Translations under genes and position numbers: made by a program
Shown here: positions 1 to 5,794 of the stretch, piece by piece
How the letters are laid out: every line of letters begins with the position of its first letter
Position numbering within the stretch: the stretch's first letter is position 1
The notes under the pieces: generated by a model
The model's input: only the letters and a program-made list of their open reading frames with translations
Told to the model about the DNA's origin: nothing
Database searches by the model: none
From: an uncultured Veillonella sp.
Lineage (GTDB): Bacteria; Bacillota; Negativicutes; Veillonellales; Veillonellaceae
Direction: 5' to 3'
DNA length: 7,197 bases
Assembly: GCA_900552715.1 (NCBI GenBank)
Contig: USAV01000092.1
Coordinates: 1-7,197, forward strand

Positions 1-40
1 TTCCTCGCATTCAAGCTAGATAATATAAAACCTATACATT

Positions 41-62
41 ACACTGATGAATTATCAGGTGT
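41..62. repeat. Imperfect inverted repeat upstream of the Crp/Fnr gene
   Basis: ACACTGAT (41-48) pairs with ATCA (54-57) and GTGT (59-62) around a 5-nt loop, with G58 bulged. This gives an 8-bp stem. No T-tract follows, so it is not an intrinsic terminator for an upstream gene. It lies just upstream of the promoter-like pair at 77-105, where a regulator site could sit. The half-sites do not match the FNR consensus TTGAT-N4-ATCAA well. No gene is recognisable in 1-76. Confidence 0.3.
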
Positions 63-76
63 CTGATTGATTACAT

Positions 77-105
77 TTGAAAGTATAACGTAAAGATGAT
101 ACAAT
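77..105 (+). promoter_or_regulatory. Candidate sigma70-type promoter P1 for the Crp/Fnr gene
   Basis: TTGAAA (77-82) and TACAAT (100-105) are separated by exactly 17 nt, each matching 5 of 6 consensus positions. Transcription would start near 112 and give a leader of about 140 nt containing the inverted repeats at 149-175 and 175-188. This is the better spaced of the two candidates upstream of the regulator, but it is farther from the start codon. Confidence 0.5.
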
Positions 106-148
106 TTCTGTAGCTTGAGCAACAAATAAAAAACTTTTTCAAAATTTT

Positions 149-175
149 TACCTGGCTCCCCTTTCGGAACAGGTA
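149..175. repeat. Inverted repeat TACCTG/CAGGTA in the leader
   Basis: TACCTG (149-154) and CAGGTA (170-175) form a 6-bp perfect stem with a 15-nt spacer. It ends where the palindrome at 175-188 begins, so ACCT, AGGT, AGGT and ACCT lie in series across 150-188. The two structures could be one compound operator or alternative hairpins in a P1 transcript. There is no T-run after either. Confidence 0.3.
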
Positions 176-188
176 GGTCATTTGACCT
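175..188. promoter_or_regulatory. Perfect 14-bp palindrome, candidate operator
   Basis: AGGTCA (175-180), two T residues, then TGACCT (183-188) form a perfect inverted repeat. It overlaps the -35 element TTGACC of the candidate promoter at 182-210 and lies about 65 bp upstream of the regulator's start codon. A dimeric repressor bound here would block that promoter, so autoregulation is a reasonable inference. The half-site is neither the FNR (TTGAT) nor the CRP (TGTGA) consensus, so the protein that binds it is unknown. Confidence 0.45.
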
Positions 189-210
189 TATACTATTATT
201 ATACAATAAT
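182..210 (+). promoter_or_regulatory. Candidate promoter P2 for the Crp/Fnr gene
   Basis: TTGACC (182-187) and AATAAT (205-210) are 17 nt apart, each with one mismatch to consensus. TACAAT at 202-207 is an alternative -10 but leaves a 14-nt spacer. Transcription would begin near 217, leaving a leader of about 35 nt with the GGAGG ribosome binding site at 242-246. The -35 element is embedded in the palindrome at 175-188. Confidence 0.4.
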
Positions 211-251
211 CAATTTAATTTACTATAGACTTCGTCACATCGGAGGCGACC

Positions 252-977
252 ATGAAGCAAATACTTTCAAACGATATTATCAACCAATATCTGCCCACTC
301 TTATACACTGTCCTCTATTCAATAAATTAGGTGAGCCTGAATTAAAAGGCTATTTACATAATGCAAAGGTTATTGTTCATAGCTATAAGAAAAATGACTT
401 CATCGCCCTCTCTGGGGATCCTATGGAAGGCATTGGTGTTATTCTCGAAGGTAGCGCTTTACTGACTCGAGAAAATGTAATGGGCCAACGCGTTATTATG
501 GCGAATCTTGAACAATCTGATATTTTTGGTGAAGCATTGCTATTTAGTAAGCAACCATTATGGCCTGCTACTATTAAGGCTACGAAGGCTACAAAAATTA
601 TGTTCATTCCGCTCGAAACATTTATTGATACATTGCCAGATTGCCAACAATGCCAAACTAAAATCTTATCTAACCTATTAGAGGACTTATCTGAAAAAGC
701 TATTCTCCTTACAAGAAAGGTTCATTATCTTACCTTGAAAGGTATGCGCGAGAAGATTTTCGCGTACTTAACAGACATTTATAAACGTCAGCAGTCTACA
801 ACAATCCATTTGCCACATAACCGTGAGCAAATGGCAGAAGTACTCAATGTATCTCGCACAGCACTTAGCCGCGAACTCGGGCGCCTAAGAGATGAAGGCA
901 TTATCGATATTACAGGTCGCACGGTAACGTTAAAAGATATTGAAGGAATTGAAGAATTTGGTTTTAATAGTTTCTAA
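252..977 (+). CDS. Crp/Fnr-family transcriptional regulator
   Basis: This is a 241-residue DNA-binding regulator. The N-terminal two thirds is the cyclic-nucleotide-binding-like beta barrel (about residues 20-125, with FGEALLF at 93-99). A dimerisation helix follows (about 135-165), then a C-terminal winged helix-turn-helix (about 165-228). The recognition-helix region is SRTALSREL (201-209), with R202 and S206-R207 where the family contacts DNA. The Arg-Ser/Ala pair that binds cAMP in CRP is replaced by Trp-Pro (WPAT, 104-107), so cAMP sensing is unlikely. Cysteines are few: C20 plus a CxxC at 131-134. They could ligate a cofactor or respond to redox, but the N-terminal cysteine cluster of E. 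coli FNR is absent. The ATG is set by GGAGG at 242-246. The gene stands alone and converges on the 3014-3565/1103-3004 pair through a shared terminator. Family assignment is firm; the ligand and regulon are unknown. Confidence 0.93.
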   Translation: MKQILSNDIINQYLPTLIHCPLFNKLGEPELKGYLHNAKVIVHSYKKNDFIALSGDPMEGIGVILEGSALLTRENVMGQRVIMANLEQSDIFGEALLFSKQPLWPATIKATKATKIMFIPLETFIDTLPDCQQCQTKILSNLLEDLSEKAILLTRKVHYLTLKGMREKIFAYLTDIYKRQQSTTIHLPHNREQMAEVLNVSRTALSRELGRLRDEGIIDITGRTVTLKDIEGIEEFGFNSF

Positions 978-1045
978 CATGTAACCAAATCGTCGTTTCT
1001 AATAAATAATACAATTATTCTTTCTAACATATAATCAAACGAAAA
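971..1045. repeat. Degenerate 25-bp tandem repeat, three units
   Basis: Units begin with TTTCTAA at 971, 996 and 1021, an exact 25-bp period. Units 1 and 3 agree at 17 of their first 19 bases. Unit 2 is more diverged, agreeing with unit 1 at 15 of 25. The first unit contains the stop codon of the Crp/Fnr gene (975-977) and the third runs into the terminator stem. It looks like a local duplication in the 3' untranslated region. No function is evident. Confidence 0.45.
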
Positions 1046-1077
1046 AGGTCTCCCTAGATCATCTAGGGAGACCTTTT
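1043..1077. terminator. Bidirectional intrinsic terminator between convergent genes
   Basis: A perfect 17-base inverted repeat (1043-1059 with 1061-1077) is centred on C1060. It would fold as a 16-bp stem with a 3-nt loop. The GC-rich core GGTCTCCCTAGA is flanked by an A-run on the left and a T-run on the right, so it works for either strand. It lies 65 nt after the Crp/Fnr stop and 25 nt after the stop of the minus-strand 633-residue protein, and ends both transcripts. Confidence 0.92.
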
Positions 1078-1102
1078 ATAGTTTAATTATTTTCTTTGGT
1101 TA

Positions 1103-3004
1103 TTAGAACCAATGAGATAAATCGAATTCTTCACCAATAGTTGCTTTCACATGAGCACGGCCTAAGTAAAGGCCAAGCAATGTTAAGCTGATTTTAGACA
1201 TCGGCGTATGATCAAATACATCCGCTAAATCTAGTAGAACTGGAGAAATATCATCCATAATATCACGTGCTTCTTGACCTCTGAAAGCAGTCGGTTTACT
1301 CTTCATAAGCGCAATGAGATCACGTTGAACCATAGAATCAGAAATACGAGTTTGTCTAAAGAAACGAGGTGCTAAAGACTCGTCAACTAACGCCAATTTA
1401 TAAAGATTGGAATTCAAGCTACGCACCACATAACGTGGATCAACGCCATGACCATCAGTAGCACGGAAGAGTTCCTCCTTCGAGAAGCCACGATAGTTGA
1501 ACACAAATGGATAGGAATTGGATAACACTTGAGCTAATGTAATTGGTTCGCGTTCCTCTTGCGTACAGCGTAAGTAGTCTAGCTGACGATAGAAAGAGTT
1601 ATTTTGAGGCAAATCAGAAATGAATGGCTCAATATATTTTTCTACATAATGTTGGAAGTGAATCAATCCATAGTTATTAGAGTTTCTAGAGTATTGTAAC
1701 AATAATGTCAATGCCATGACTTGGAAATGACCTAATGTCAAGTGTGGCAATACACGTAACGCATCAAAGGCTACAAGGTACGGAGTGCTAGACTTAGGTG
1801 ATTGCACCACATCTAAGAACGCACCTAAGGCGGCGGATTTCATCCACTCTGTATTCGTAGCAGCATAGGCCTTTTGCATACTCATCAAGGCTTCTTGAAT
1901 AACAATATTATCAAGAAGTGCGTTGACTTCAGCTAACTTTGTAATATTAAGAGCTGCTAATGCATCTCTTGTAATGGATTCCACATAATGTTGTGTATCT
2001 CCATGCAACACGCCGAAGGCATGAACAAATGGCGCGATTGCCAATTCAATACATTTATCTTCATGTGCCGCTTTAGCCCATTGCCCTGTTGGTACCTCTT
2101 CTTCAACCATACTAGCGGCTGCCAATTGAGCCTCTATTTCTGAAGCATCAAACAAGCGTGTTTCATCCAATACAGATGGGCCTTCTGCTGTTTTAATCTC
2201 ATCGACACCACCGATCATTTGTGTAGCCTCAATATGTTCTGCTTCATCAGCTTCAAGAGCCTCTACAGATTCGCCCATAGCAATCGTATCCTCTACAGAA
2301 TTAGCGCGATTGCGAAGTTCATCTGTAACAGCATCAAGAACAATCGTCTTATCCATCAATGGAGTGGAATGATGCTCACTGTTAGAGCGTTTACCATCAG
2401 AAACTGCAGGCATTATAATAGTTTCATCATTACTATGTTCTGTTGGAGCAGATTCTGTCTTCTCTAGAGAACCAGAATTTACTTGAATAGATTCATGTGA
2501 AACAGATTCATGTGAAACAGATTCATGTGAAACAGATTCATGCGGAATAGAATCAGCAGAAACAGATGTATCTTGAACAGGTTCTTGTTCTTTTAAGTCA
2601 GCTTGACTTGATTTAGTCTCAGTCTCGCCTGCATGATGACCTAAGGCCAAGGAATATCCTATTTCGGAGTTTTCCACATGTAATTGATTACCATCTCGTC
2701 GGTTATAAGATGTATCTTTATGAGCTTCCACAGGTTCAGAAGCATTAGAATCCTCATTATTCTCTAACACAGAGGCCGTATACACATTGGTTCCACCTTC
2801 ATGTGTAACAGTTACATCGCCTACCCTAGATTCATTAACGGACTTTTCTCTATGATGTTCGCCATCAAACTTAGTAACAGATCTATCATGGTGCTCATCT
2901 TTAGCTTGGCTTTCACTATCATTACGATTAAAAACGGCGTAACAAATGGCAAAAAATCCAAGCGCTACAACAGCTAATACAAAATATGGTATTACGTTTG
3001 ACAT
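1103..3004 (-). CDS. Membrane-anchored protein with long acidic repeat-bearing linker, function unknown
   Basis: This 633-residue protein is not recognised with confidence. Residues 5-24 form one hydrophobic helix. No charge precedes it and Arg/Asn follow, which favours N-outside, C-inside anchoring over a cleaved signal. Residues about 26-310 are hydrophilic, acidic and probably disordered, with no Cys and several His pairs (38-39, 50-51, 123-124, 211-212). A HESVS tandem repeat spans about 153-173. Five acidic-x-Thr-x-x-hydrophobic motifs have Thr at 195, 220, 240, 261 and 282. Residues 310-633 look like a helical globular domain ending LTLLG...GEEFDLSHWF. I weakly recall similar endings (LT-x2-G...DL-x2-W-aromatic/Ile) in uncharacterised proteins of the LPO_1073/Vpar_1526 type; this is unverified. 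The ATG follows GGGGGA (3009-3014), which overlaps the stop codon of the upstream UPF0340 gene 9 nt away, so translation is probably coupled. The anchor, linker and domain layout recalls ZipA-like adaptors, without sequence support. Confidence 0.85.
   Translation of the reverse strand: MSNVIPYFVLAVVALGFFAICYAVFNRNDSESQAKDEHHDRSVTKFDGEHHREKSVNESRVGDVTVTHEGGTNVYTASVLENNEDSNASEPVEAHKDTSYNRRDGNQLHVENSEIGYSLALGHHAGETETKSSQADLKEQEPVQDTSVSADSIPHESVSHESVSHESVSHESIQVNSGSLEKTESAPTEHSNDETIIMPAVSDGKRSNSEHHSTPLMDKTIVLDAVTDELRNRANSVEDTIAMGESVEALEADEAEHIEATQMIGGVDEIKTAEGPSVLDETRLFDASEIEAQLAAASMVEEEVPTGQWAKAAHEDKCIELAIAPFVHAFGVLHGDTQHYVESITRDALAALNITKLAEVNALLDNIVIQEALMSMQKAYAATNTEWMKSAALGAFLDVVQSPKSSTPYLVAFDALRVLPHLTLGHFQVMALTLLLQYSRNSNNYGLIHFQHYVEKYIEPFISDLPQNNSFYRQLDYLRCTQEEREPITLAQVLSNSYPFVFNYRGFSKEELFRATDGHGVDPRYVVRSLNSNLYKLALVDESLAPRFFRQTRISDSMVQRDLIALMKSKPTAFRGQEARDIMDDISPVLLDLADVFDHTPMSKISLTLLGLYLGRAHVKATIGEEFDLSHWF
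2490..2549 (-). repeat. 15-bp in-frame tandem repeat coding for HESVS units
   Basis: The 15-mer GATTCATGTGAAACA (plus-strand sense) is repeated head to tail at 2490, 2505 and 2520 without a mismatch. A fourth, diverged copy starts at 2535. Read on the minus strand it encodes a 5-residue SHESV/HESVS unit around residues 153-173 of the 633-residue protein. Identity extends to third codon positions, which points to recent slippage-type expansion rather than old selection. Copy number is likely to vary between strains without breaking the frame. Confidence 0.9.
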
Positions 3005-3013
3005 ACTATCCCC

Positions 3014-3565
3014 CTACATCAACGCTTCATTATATGCAGCACGTTCACCACCAATGCTCTTAGGTCGAACACGACAAGCGGTTACATGAGCCTCACCAAT
3101 TTCTTTAATACTGAGGCGCACTGGTACAGTAACATGTTTCATATGCATACCTATGAAAGTGTCCCCGATGTCGATACCTGCATCAGCTTTAATAAATTCA
3201 ACCATCACTGGATCGTCAAAACGTTCATAAGCAGTAACAGCCATGGCTCCACCTGCATGACGTTGAGGTACTACATTAACCTCTTCCTCCCATGTTACTG
3301 CACTACGTTCCATAACAAGAGCTCGATTAATATGCTCACAGCATTGAACGGCCAAATTAAGACCTTTAGCTTTAACAGCTTTATATATTTCATCAAATAG
3401 GATCTGAGCCACATCAATGTGGGAATCAGTGCCAATTTTCTTACCCATAACTTCGCTAGTGGAACAACCCACCACGAATAATTGACCTTCTCGAACCTTT
3501 GCCAAATCTAGCAATTCAGCCATCGCTGTACGCACTGACTGACGAATAGTTTCTACAGAAGTCAT
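3014..3565 (-). CDS. UPF0340 / YwlG (TIGR01440, DUF436) family protein
   Basis: This 183-residue protein matches the usual length of the UPF0340 family, which includes Bacillus subtilis YwlG. Family-like blocks in order are GCSTSEVMGKKIG (33-45), QCCEHINRALVME (74-86), VVPQRHAGGAMAVTAY (98-113), ADAGIDIGDTFIGMH (127-141) with VPVR at 147-150, and RPKSIGGERAAYN (167-179). It has no signal peptide or membrane segment, so it is cytosolic. No biochemical function for the family is known to me. The conserved Cys at 34, 75 and 76 and His at 78 and 103 are obvious candidates for an active or metal site. The ATG follows GAGG about 9 nt upstream. It is the first gene of a two-gene operon with the 633-residue membrane protein, and its TAG stop lies inside that gene's ribosome binding site. 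Confidence 0.9.
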   Translation of the reverse strand: MTSVETIRQSVRTAMAELLDLAKVREGQLFVVGCSTSEVMGKKIGTDSHIDVAQILFDEIYKAVKAKGLNLAVQCCEHINRALVMERSAVTWEEEVNVVPQRHAGGAMAVTAYERFDDPVMVEFIKADAGIDIGDTFIGMHMKHVTVPVRLSIKEIGEAHVTACRVRPKSIGGERAAYNEALM

Positions 3566-3607
3566 GATATCGCCTCACTCACTTTGAATGTATAAATCTA
3601 TATGTAT

Positions 3608-3616
3608 ATTATCACA
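3608..3616 (-). promoter_or_regulatory. Candidate extended -10 promoter for the UPF0340 operon
   Basis: Read on the minus strand, TGTGATAAT fits the extended -10 pattern TGnTATAAT with one mismatch. No good -35 is found 17 nt upstream (TCTACC), as is common for extended -10 promoters. Transcription would start near 3601, about 35 nt before the start codon at 3565. The rest of 3617-3780 is very AT-rich and shows no gene. Confidence 0.4.
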
Positions 3617-3780
3617 AAATGGACAGAATCGGTAGACTTTACTCTACTAAGCAAAAGTGAATCTAACATAATAATATATAAACTATAAAAGTAATTTCAT
3701 ATATTACTATCATACTAATAAACAATGTAATAATCATTAAATATATACATGTACAGTGATAATTATTGATCTCTATAGAT

Positions 3781-3811
3781 AAAAAAGAGGCTTGCATTAG
3801 CAAGCCTCTTT
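3781..3811 (-). terminator. Intrinsic terminator of the fumarase operon
   Basis: AAAGAGGCTTGC (3784-3795) and GCAAGCCTCTTT (3800-3811) form a perfect 12-bp stem with a 4-nt loop. On the minus strand it is followed by a run of six T (3786-3781). It starts 20 nt after the stop codon of the beta subunit. It separates the fumarase genes from the UPF0340 operon, which therefore needs its own promoter. Confidence 0.92.
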
Positions 3812-3830
3812 CAATCACTCAACGGTGATA

Positions 3831-4391
3831 TTAGATTTTTCTATAAGGTTTTTGGCCTTGTTCGTAGAAGTTGTTACCTTCAGTATCGCCAACTACGATG
3901 CAAGGGAAATCTTCAACTGTCAATTCAGCCAAAGCTTCTGGACCAAGTTCACCATAAGCAAGTACTTCGTATTTTTTGATGGATTTTGCAATCAATGCTG
4001 CAGCGCCACCAACTGCTGCGAAGTATGTGCAACCATTTTTCTTCATGGATTCAACTACTGCTGGTTTACGGGAACCTTTACCGATCATGCCTTTGATACC
4101 TTGATCAAGCATTGTTGGTGTGTAAGCATCCATACGACCAGAAGTTGTAGGACCAGCGGAACCAATTGGGTCACCAGGTTTTGCAGGTGTTGGGCCAAGG
4201 TAGTAAACGAATTTGTTAGTCCAATCGATTGGTAATTTTTCGCCACGTGCTAAAGCTTCAGTCATAACTTTATGAGCAGCGTCACGAGCGGAGTAAATTT
4301 TGCCAGTGATAAGAACGCTATCACCAACTTTTAATTTACGGGAAAACTCTTCATTATATTCTTCAGTATTAATGCGAATTGTTTCAGCCAT
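3831..4391 (-). CDS. Class I fumarate hydratase, beta subunit
   Basis: This 186-residue protein is the C-terminal half of the two-subunit, [4Fe-4S]-dependent class I fumarase, which reversibly hydrates fumarate to L-malate in the cytosol. Family motifs visible are TGKIYSARDAAHK (29-41), YYLGPTPAKPGDPIGSAGPT (63-82) continuing through TSGRMD to 88, GKGSRKP (104-110) and VGGAAALIAKSI (127-138). Substrate-contacting residues in the family lie in the ARDAAH and GPTTS-R-MD blocks. The length fits the small subunit of split fumarases. L(+)-tartrate dehydratase beta (TtdB) is homologous and cannot be excluded by eye, but propionate-type metabolism makes fumarase the likely call. The ATG follows a perfect TAGGAGGT at 4399-4406 and lies 19 nt after the alpha stop, so the two genes form one operon. 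Confidence 0.93.
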   Translation of the reverse strand: MAETIRINTEEYNEEFSRKLKVGDSVLITGKIYSARDAAHKVMTEALARGEKLPIDWTNKFVYYLGPTPAKPGDPIGSAGPTTSGRMDAYTPTMLDQGIKGMIGKGSRKPAVVESMKKNGCTYFAAVGGAAALIAKSIKKYEVLAYGELGPEALAELTVEDFPCIVVGDTEGNNFYEQGQKPYRKI

Positions 4392-4410
4392 TGTAATTAC
4401 CTCCTACCGA

Positions 4411-5253
4411 TTAAAGTACTACGTGTTTATGACGAGCAGCATGACACATAATAGTAACAGCAACAGGAAGGCCGGCGATATGAGTTGCACCCCATTCGAT
4501 GTTTACACCGATACAAGTTGTTGTGCCGCCCAATTGTGGACCGATACCAGTTTTGTTAACCATTTCCAAAATTTCTTCTTCCAATTTTGCATACTCAGGA
4601 TCTTTGTGAGGAGTGCTAATATCGCGAAGCAAAGCTTTTTTGGACATAACAGCTGCTTGGTCCATAGTACCACCAATACCAACGCCAAGTACGATTGGAG
4701 GGCATGGGTTAGGGCCAGCATGTTTTACGATTTCAAGAACTGCATTTTTAACGCCTTCAACGCCATCTGCAGGTACCAACATAGCTACGTCAGATTTATT
4801 TTCAGAACCGAAGCCTTTAAGTTCTACGTTGATTTCTACTTTATCGCCAGGAACGATATCGATGTAGATGATTGCAGGTGTGTTGTTTTGAGTGTTTTTA
4901 CGGTTGAACAATGGTTCTGCTACAACGGATTTACGAAGGTAACCTTCTACATAACCTTGAGCAACACCTTCATTGATAGCTTCTTTAAGATCGCCACCAA
5001 CGAAATGAACATCTTGACCTACTTCTACGAATACCAATGTCATACCAGTATCTTGGCAGTATGGACGATCTTCAGCATCAGCAATTTCTGCATTTTTGAT
5101 GATTTGATCGAGAACGATGCAACCAACTGGAGACTCTTCTGTTTCACGGCCTTTTTTCAAGCCTTCATAGATGTCTTTTGGCAAGTGGTAAGCTGCGTCC
5201 ATACACATTTGACGGACTGTTTTTGTGATTTCAGATACTTGAATCTCGCGCAA
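4411..5253 (-). CDS. Class I fumarate hydratase, alpha subunit (TTG start)
   Basis: This 280-residue subunit carries the iron-sulfur cluster of the two-subunit fumarase. The three expected cluster cysteines are present: C66 in YCQDTGM, C184 in NPCPPIVLGVGIGG and C247 in LGGTTTCIGV. The closing block GATHIAGLPVAVTIMCHAARHK (255-276) is also typical. The [4Fe-4S] cluster of this class is oxygen-sensitive, which suits an anaerobe. In Veillonella-like metabolism the enzyme would run malate to fumarate, feeding fumarate reductase on the route to propionate. The start is TTG at 5253: AGGAGG lies 7 nt upstream, a TGA stop sits in frame five codons upstream, and the MREIQVSEITKTVRQMC N-terminus matches the family. 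The first internal ATGs would remove 15 or 17 residues. Tartrate dehydratase alpha is the homologous alternative. Confidence 0.93.
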   Translation of the reverse strand: MREIQVSEITKTVRQMCMDAAYHLPKDIYEGLKKGRETEESPVGCIVLDQIIKNAEIADAEDRPYCQDTGMTLVFVEVGQDVHFVGGDLKEAINEGVAQGYVEGYLRKSVVAEPLFNRKNTQNNTPAIIYIDIVPGDKVEINVELKGFGSENKSDVAMLVPADGVEGVKNAVLEIVKHAGPNPCPPIVLGVGIGGTMDQAAVMSKKALLRDISTPHKDPEYAKLEEEILEMVNKTGIGPQLGGTTTCIGVNIEWGATHIAGLPVAVTIMCHAARHKHVVL

Positions 5254-5260
5254 GATAATC

Positions 5261-5266
5261 CCTCCT
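5261..5266 (-). promoter_or_regulatory. Ribosome binding site that fixes the TTG start of fumarase alpha
   Basis: AGGAGG on the minus strand lies exactly 7 nt from TTG at 5251-5253. No ATG or GTG in the right frame is available between the upstream in-frame TGA and this point. The weak initiation codon is thus compensated by a near-perfect Shine-Dalgarno sequence. Confidence 0.8.
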
Positions 5267-5323
5267 CAGGAACATAGTTGAATATTAATTCTAAATTACC
5301 GTGAGATAACTTTTAACTCTCAA

Positions 5324-5351
5324 GTGTATAAGACATATGTTTCTCATACAC
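5324..5351 (-). promoter_or_regulatory. Hairpin in the fumarase 5' leader
   Basis: In the minus-strand RNA, GUGUAUGAGA (5351-5342) pairs with UCUUAUACAC (5333-5324) across an 8-nt loop. The stem has ten pairs, one of them G-U. It falls near the 5' end of the roughly 115-nt leader predicted from the promoter at 5375-5403 and about 70 nt before the ribosome binding site. No U-run follows, so it is not a terminator. A role in mRNA stability or regulation is possible but unproven. I did not recognise a known riboswitch. Confidence 0.4.
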
Positions 5352-5374
5352 ATCGAGATTAACTCTATGCATCA

Positions 5375-5403
5375 ATCGTAACACACAACATACATGCTTT
5401 CAA
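5375..5403 (-). promoter_or_regulatory. Candidate promoter of the fumarase operon
   Basis: On the minus strand, TTGAAA (5403-5398) and TACGAT (5380-5375) are spaced 17 nt. The -10 is preceded by TG one base away (TGTTACGAT), an extended -10. Predicted initiation is near 5368, giving a leader of about 115 nt. The -10 hexamer itself matches only 4 of 6 positions, which suggests a promoter that could depend on an activator. Confidence 0.5.
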
Positions 5404-5421
5404 CGGCTTAACTATACAGTT

Positions 5422-5449
5422 TTCTCAATGCTTTTTCATGTTTTGAGAA
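5422..5449. promoter_or_regulatory. Inverted repeat upstream of the fumarase promoter
   Basis: TTCTCAA (5422-5428) and TTGAGAA (5443-5449) form a perfect 7-bp inverted repeat with a 14-bp spacer. The half-site centres are 21 bp apart, about two helical turns. The centre lies near -68 relative to the predicted fumarase start, a usual position for an activator site. The half-site does not match the FNR or CRP consensus. The binding protein is unknown. Confidence 0.3.
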
Positions 5450-5794
5450 TTATTTTCATGAATATTGCTGTATATATTTCGGTATTTCAATAGTTCTTTT
5501 TCATCATATTTTCGACTATAAAAACTATATTTCCAATGTGATAAAAGTCATAGTTAATCATAGGTTGAAAGAATTTTTATACCCTATATATTAATCCACT
5601 TTTAGAGGCCAAAATTAGGTTGAAATCACCGTATAAATGCAGAGTATATCTAAGATGATAAATACGCTTTCAGACTACTTGATATTATTTTTCAAATAAA
5701 AGGTTTAAACTTTTTTGTAATGCATATGTATACCGATTATATTCAATATACTTATATTGCTAACTCTTAGTAAAATATCCCTCAAGATATCTCT

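Noticed and set aside
131..148. A/T-run pair (AAAAACTTTTT then AAAATTTTT) as an upstream terminator
   Set aside because: No GC-containing stem, and it lies inside the predicted leader of the regulator rather than after a gene.
175..188. Resemblance of AGGTCA half-sites to eukaryotic nuclear-receptor elements
   Set aside because: Coincidence: the context is plainly bacterial, and a 6-bp half-site is too short to carry meaning across domains.
3766..3779. FNR-like box TTGAT-CTCT-ATAGA
   Set aside because: Only 8 of 10 positions match and it lies between the fumarase terminator and the 3617-3720 AT-rich DNA, far from either promoter's useful positions.
3825..4235. Plus-strand open frame opposite fumarase beta
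   Set aside because: Antisense shadow of a well-supported gene; it overlaps its whole 3' half and begins at the operon's 3' end.
4300..5277. Long plus-strand open frame (325 codons) opposite fumarase alpha
   Set aside because: It is antisense to a gene with clear catalytic motifs, has no convincing ribosome binding site, and its Cys/Phe/Tyr-rich translation is typical of an antisense shadow.
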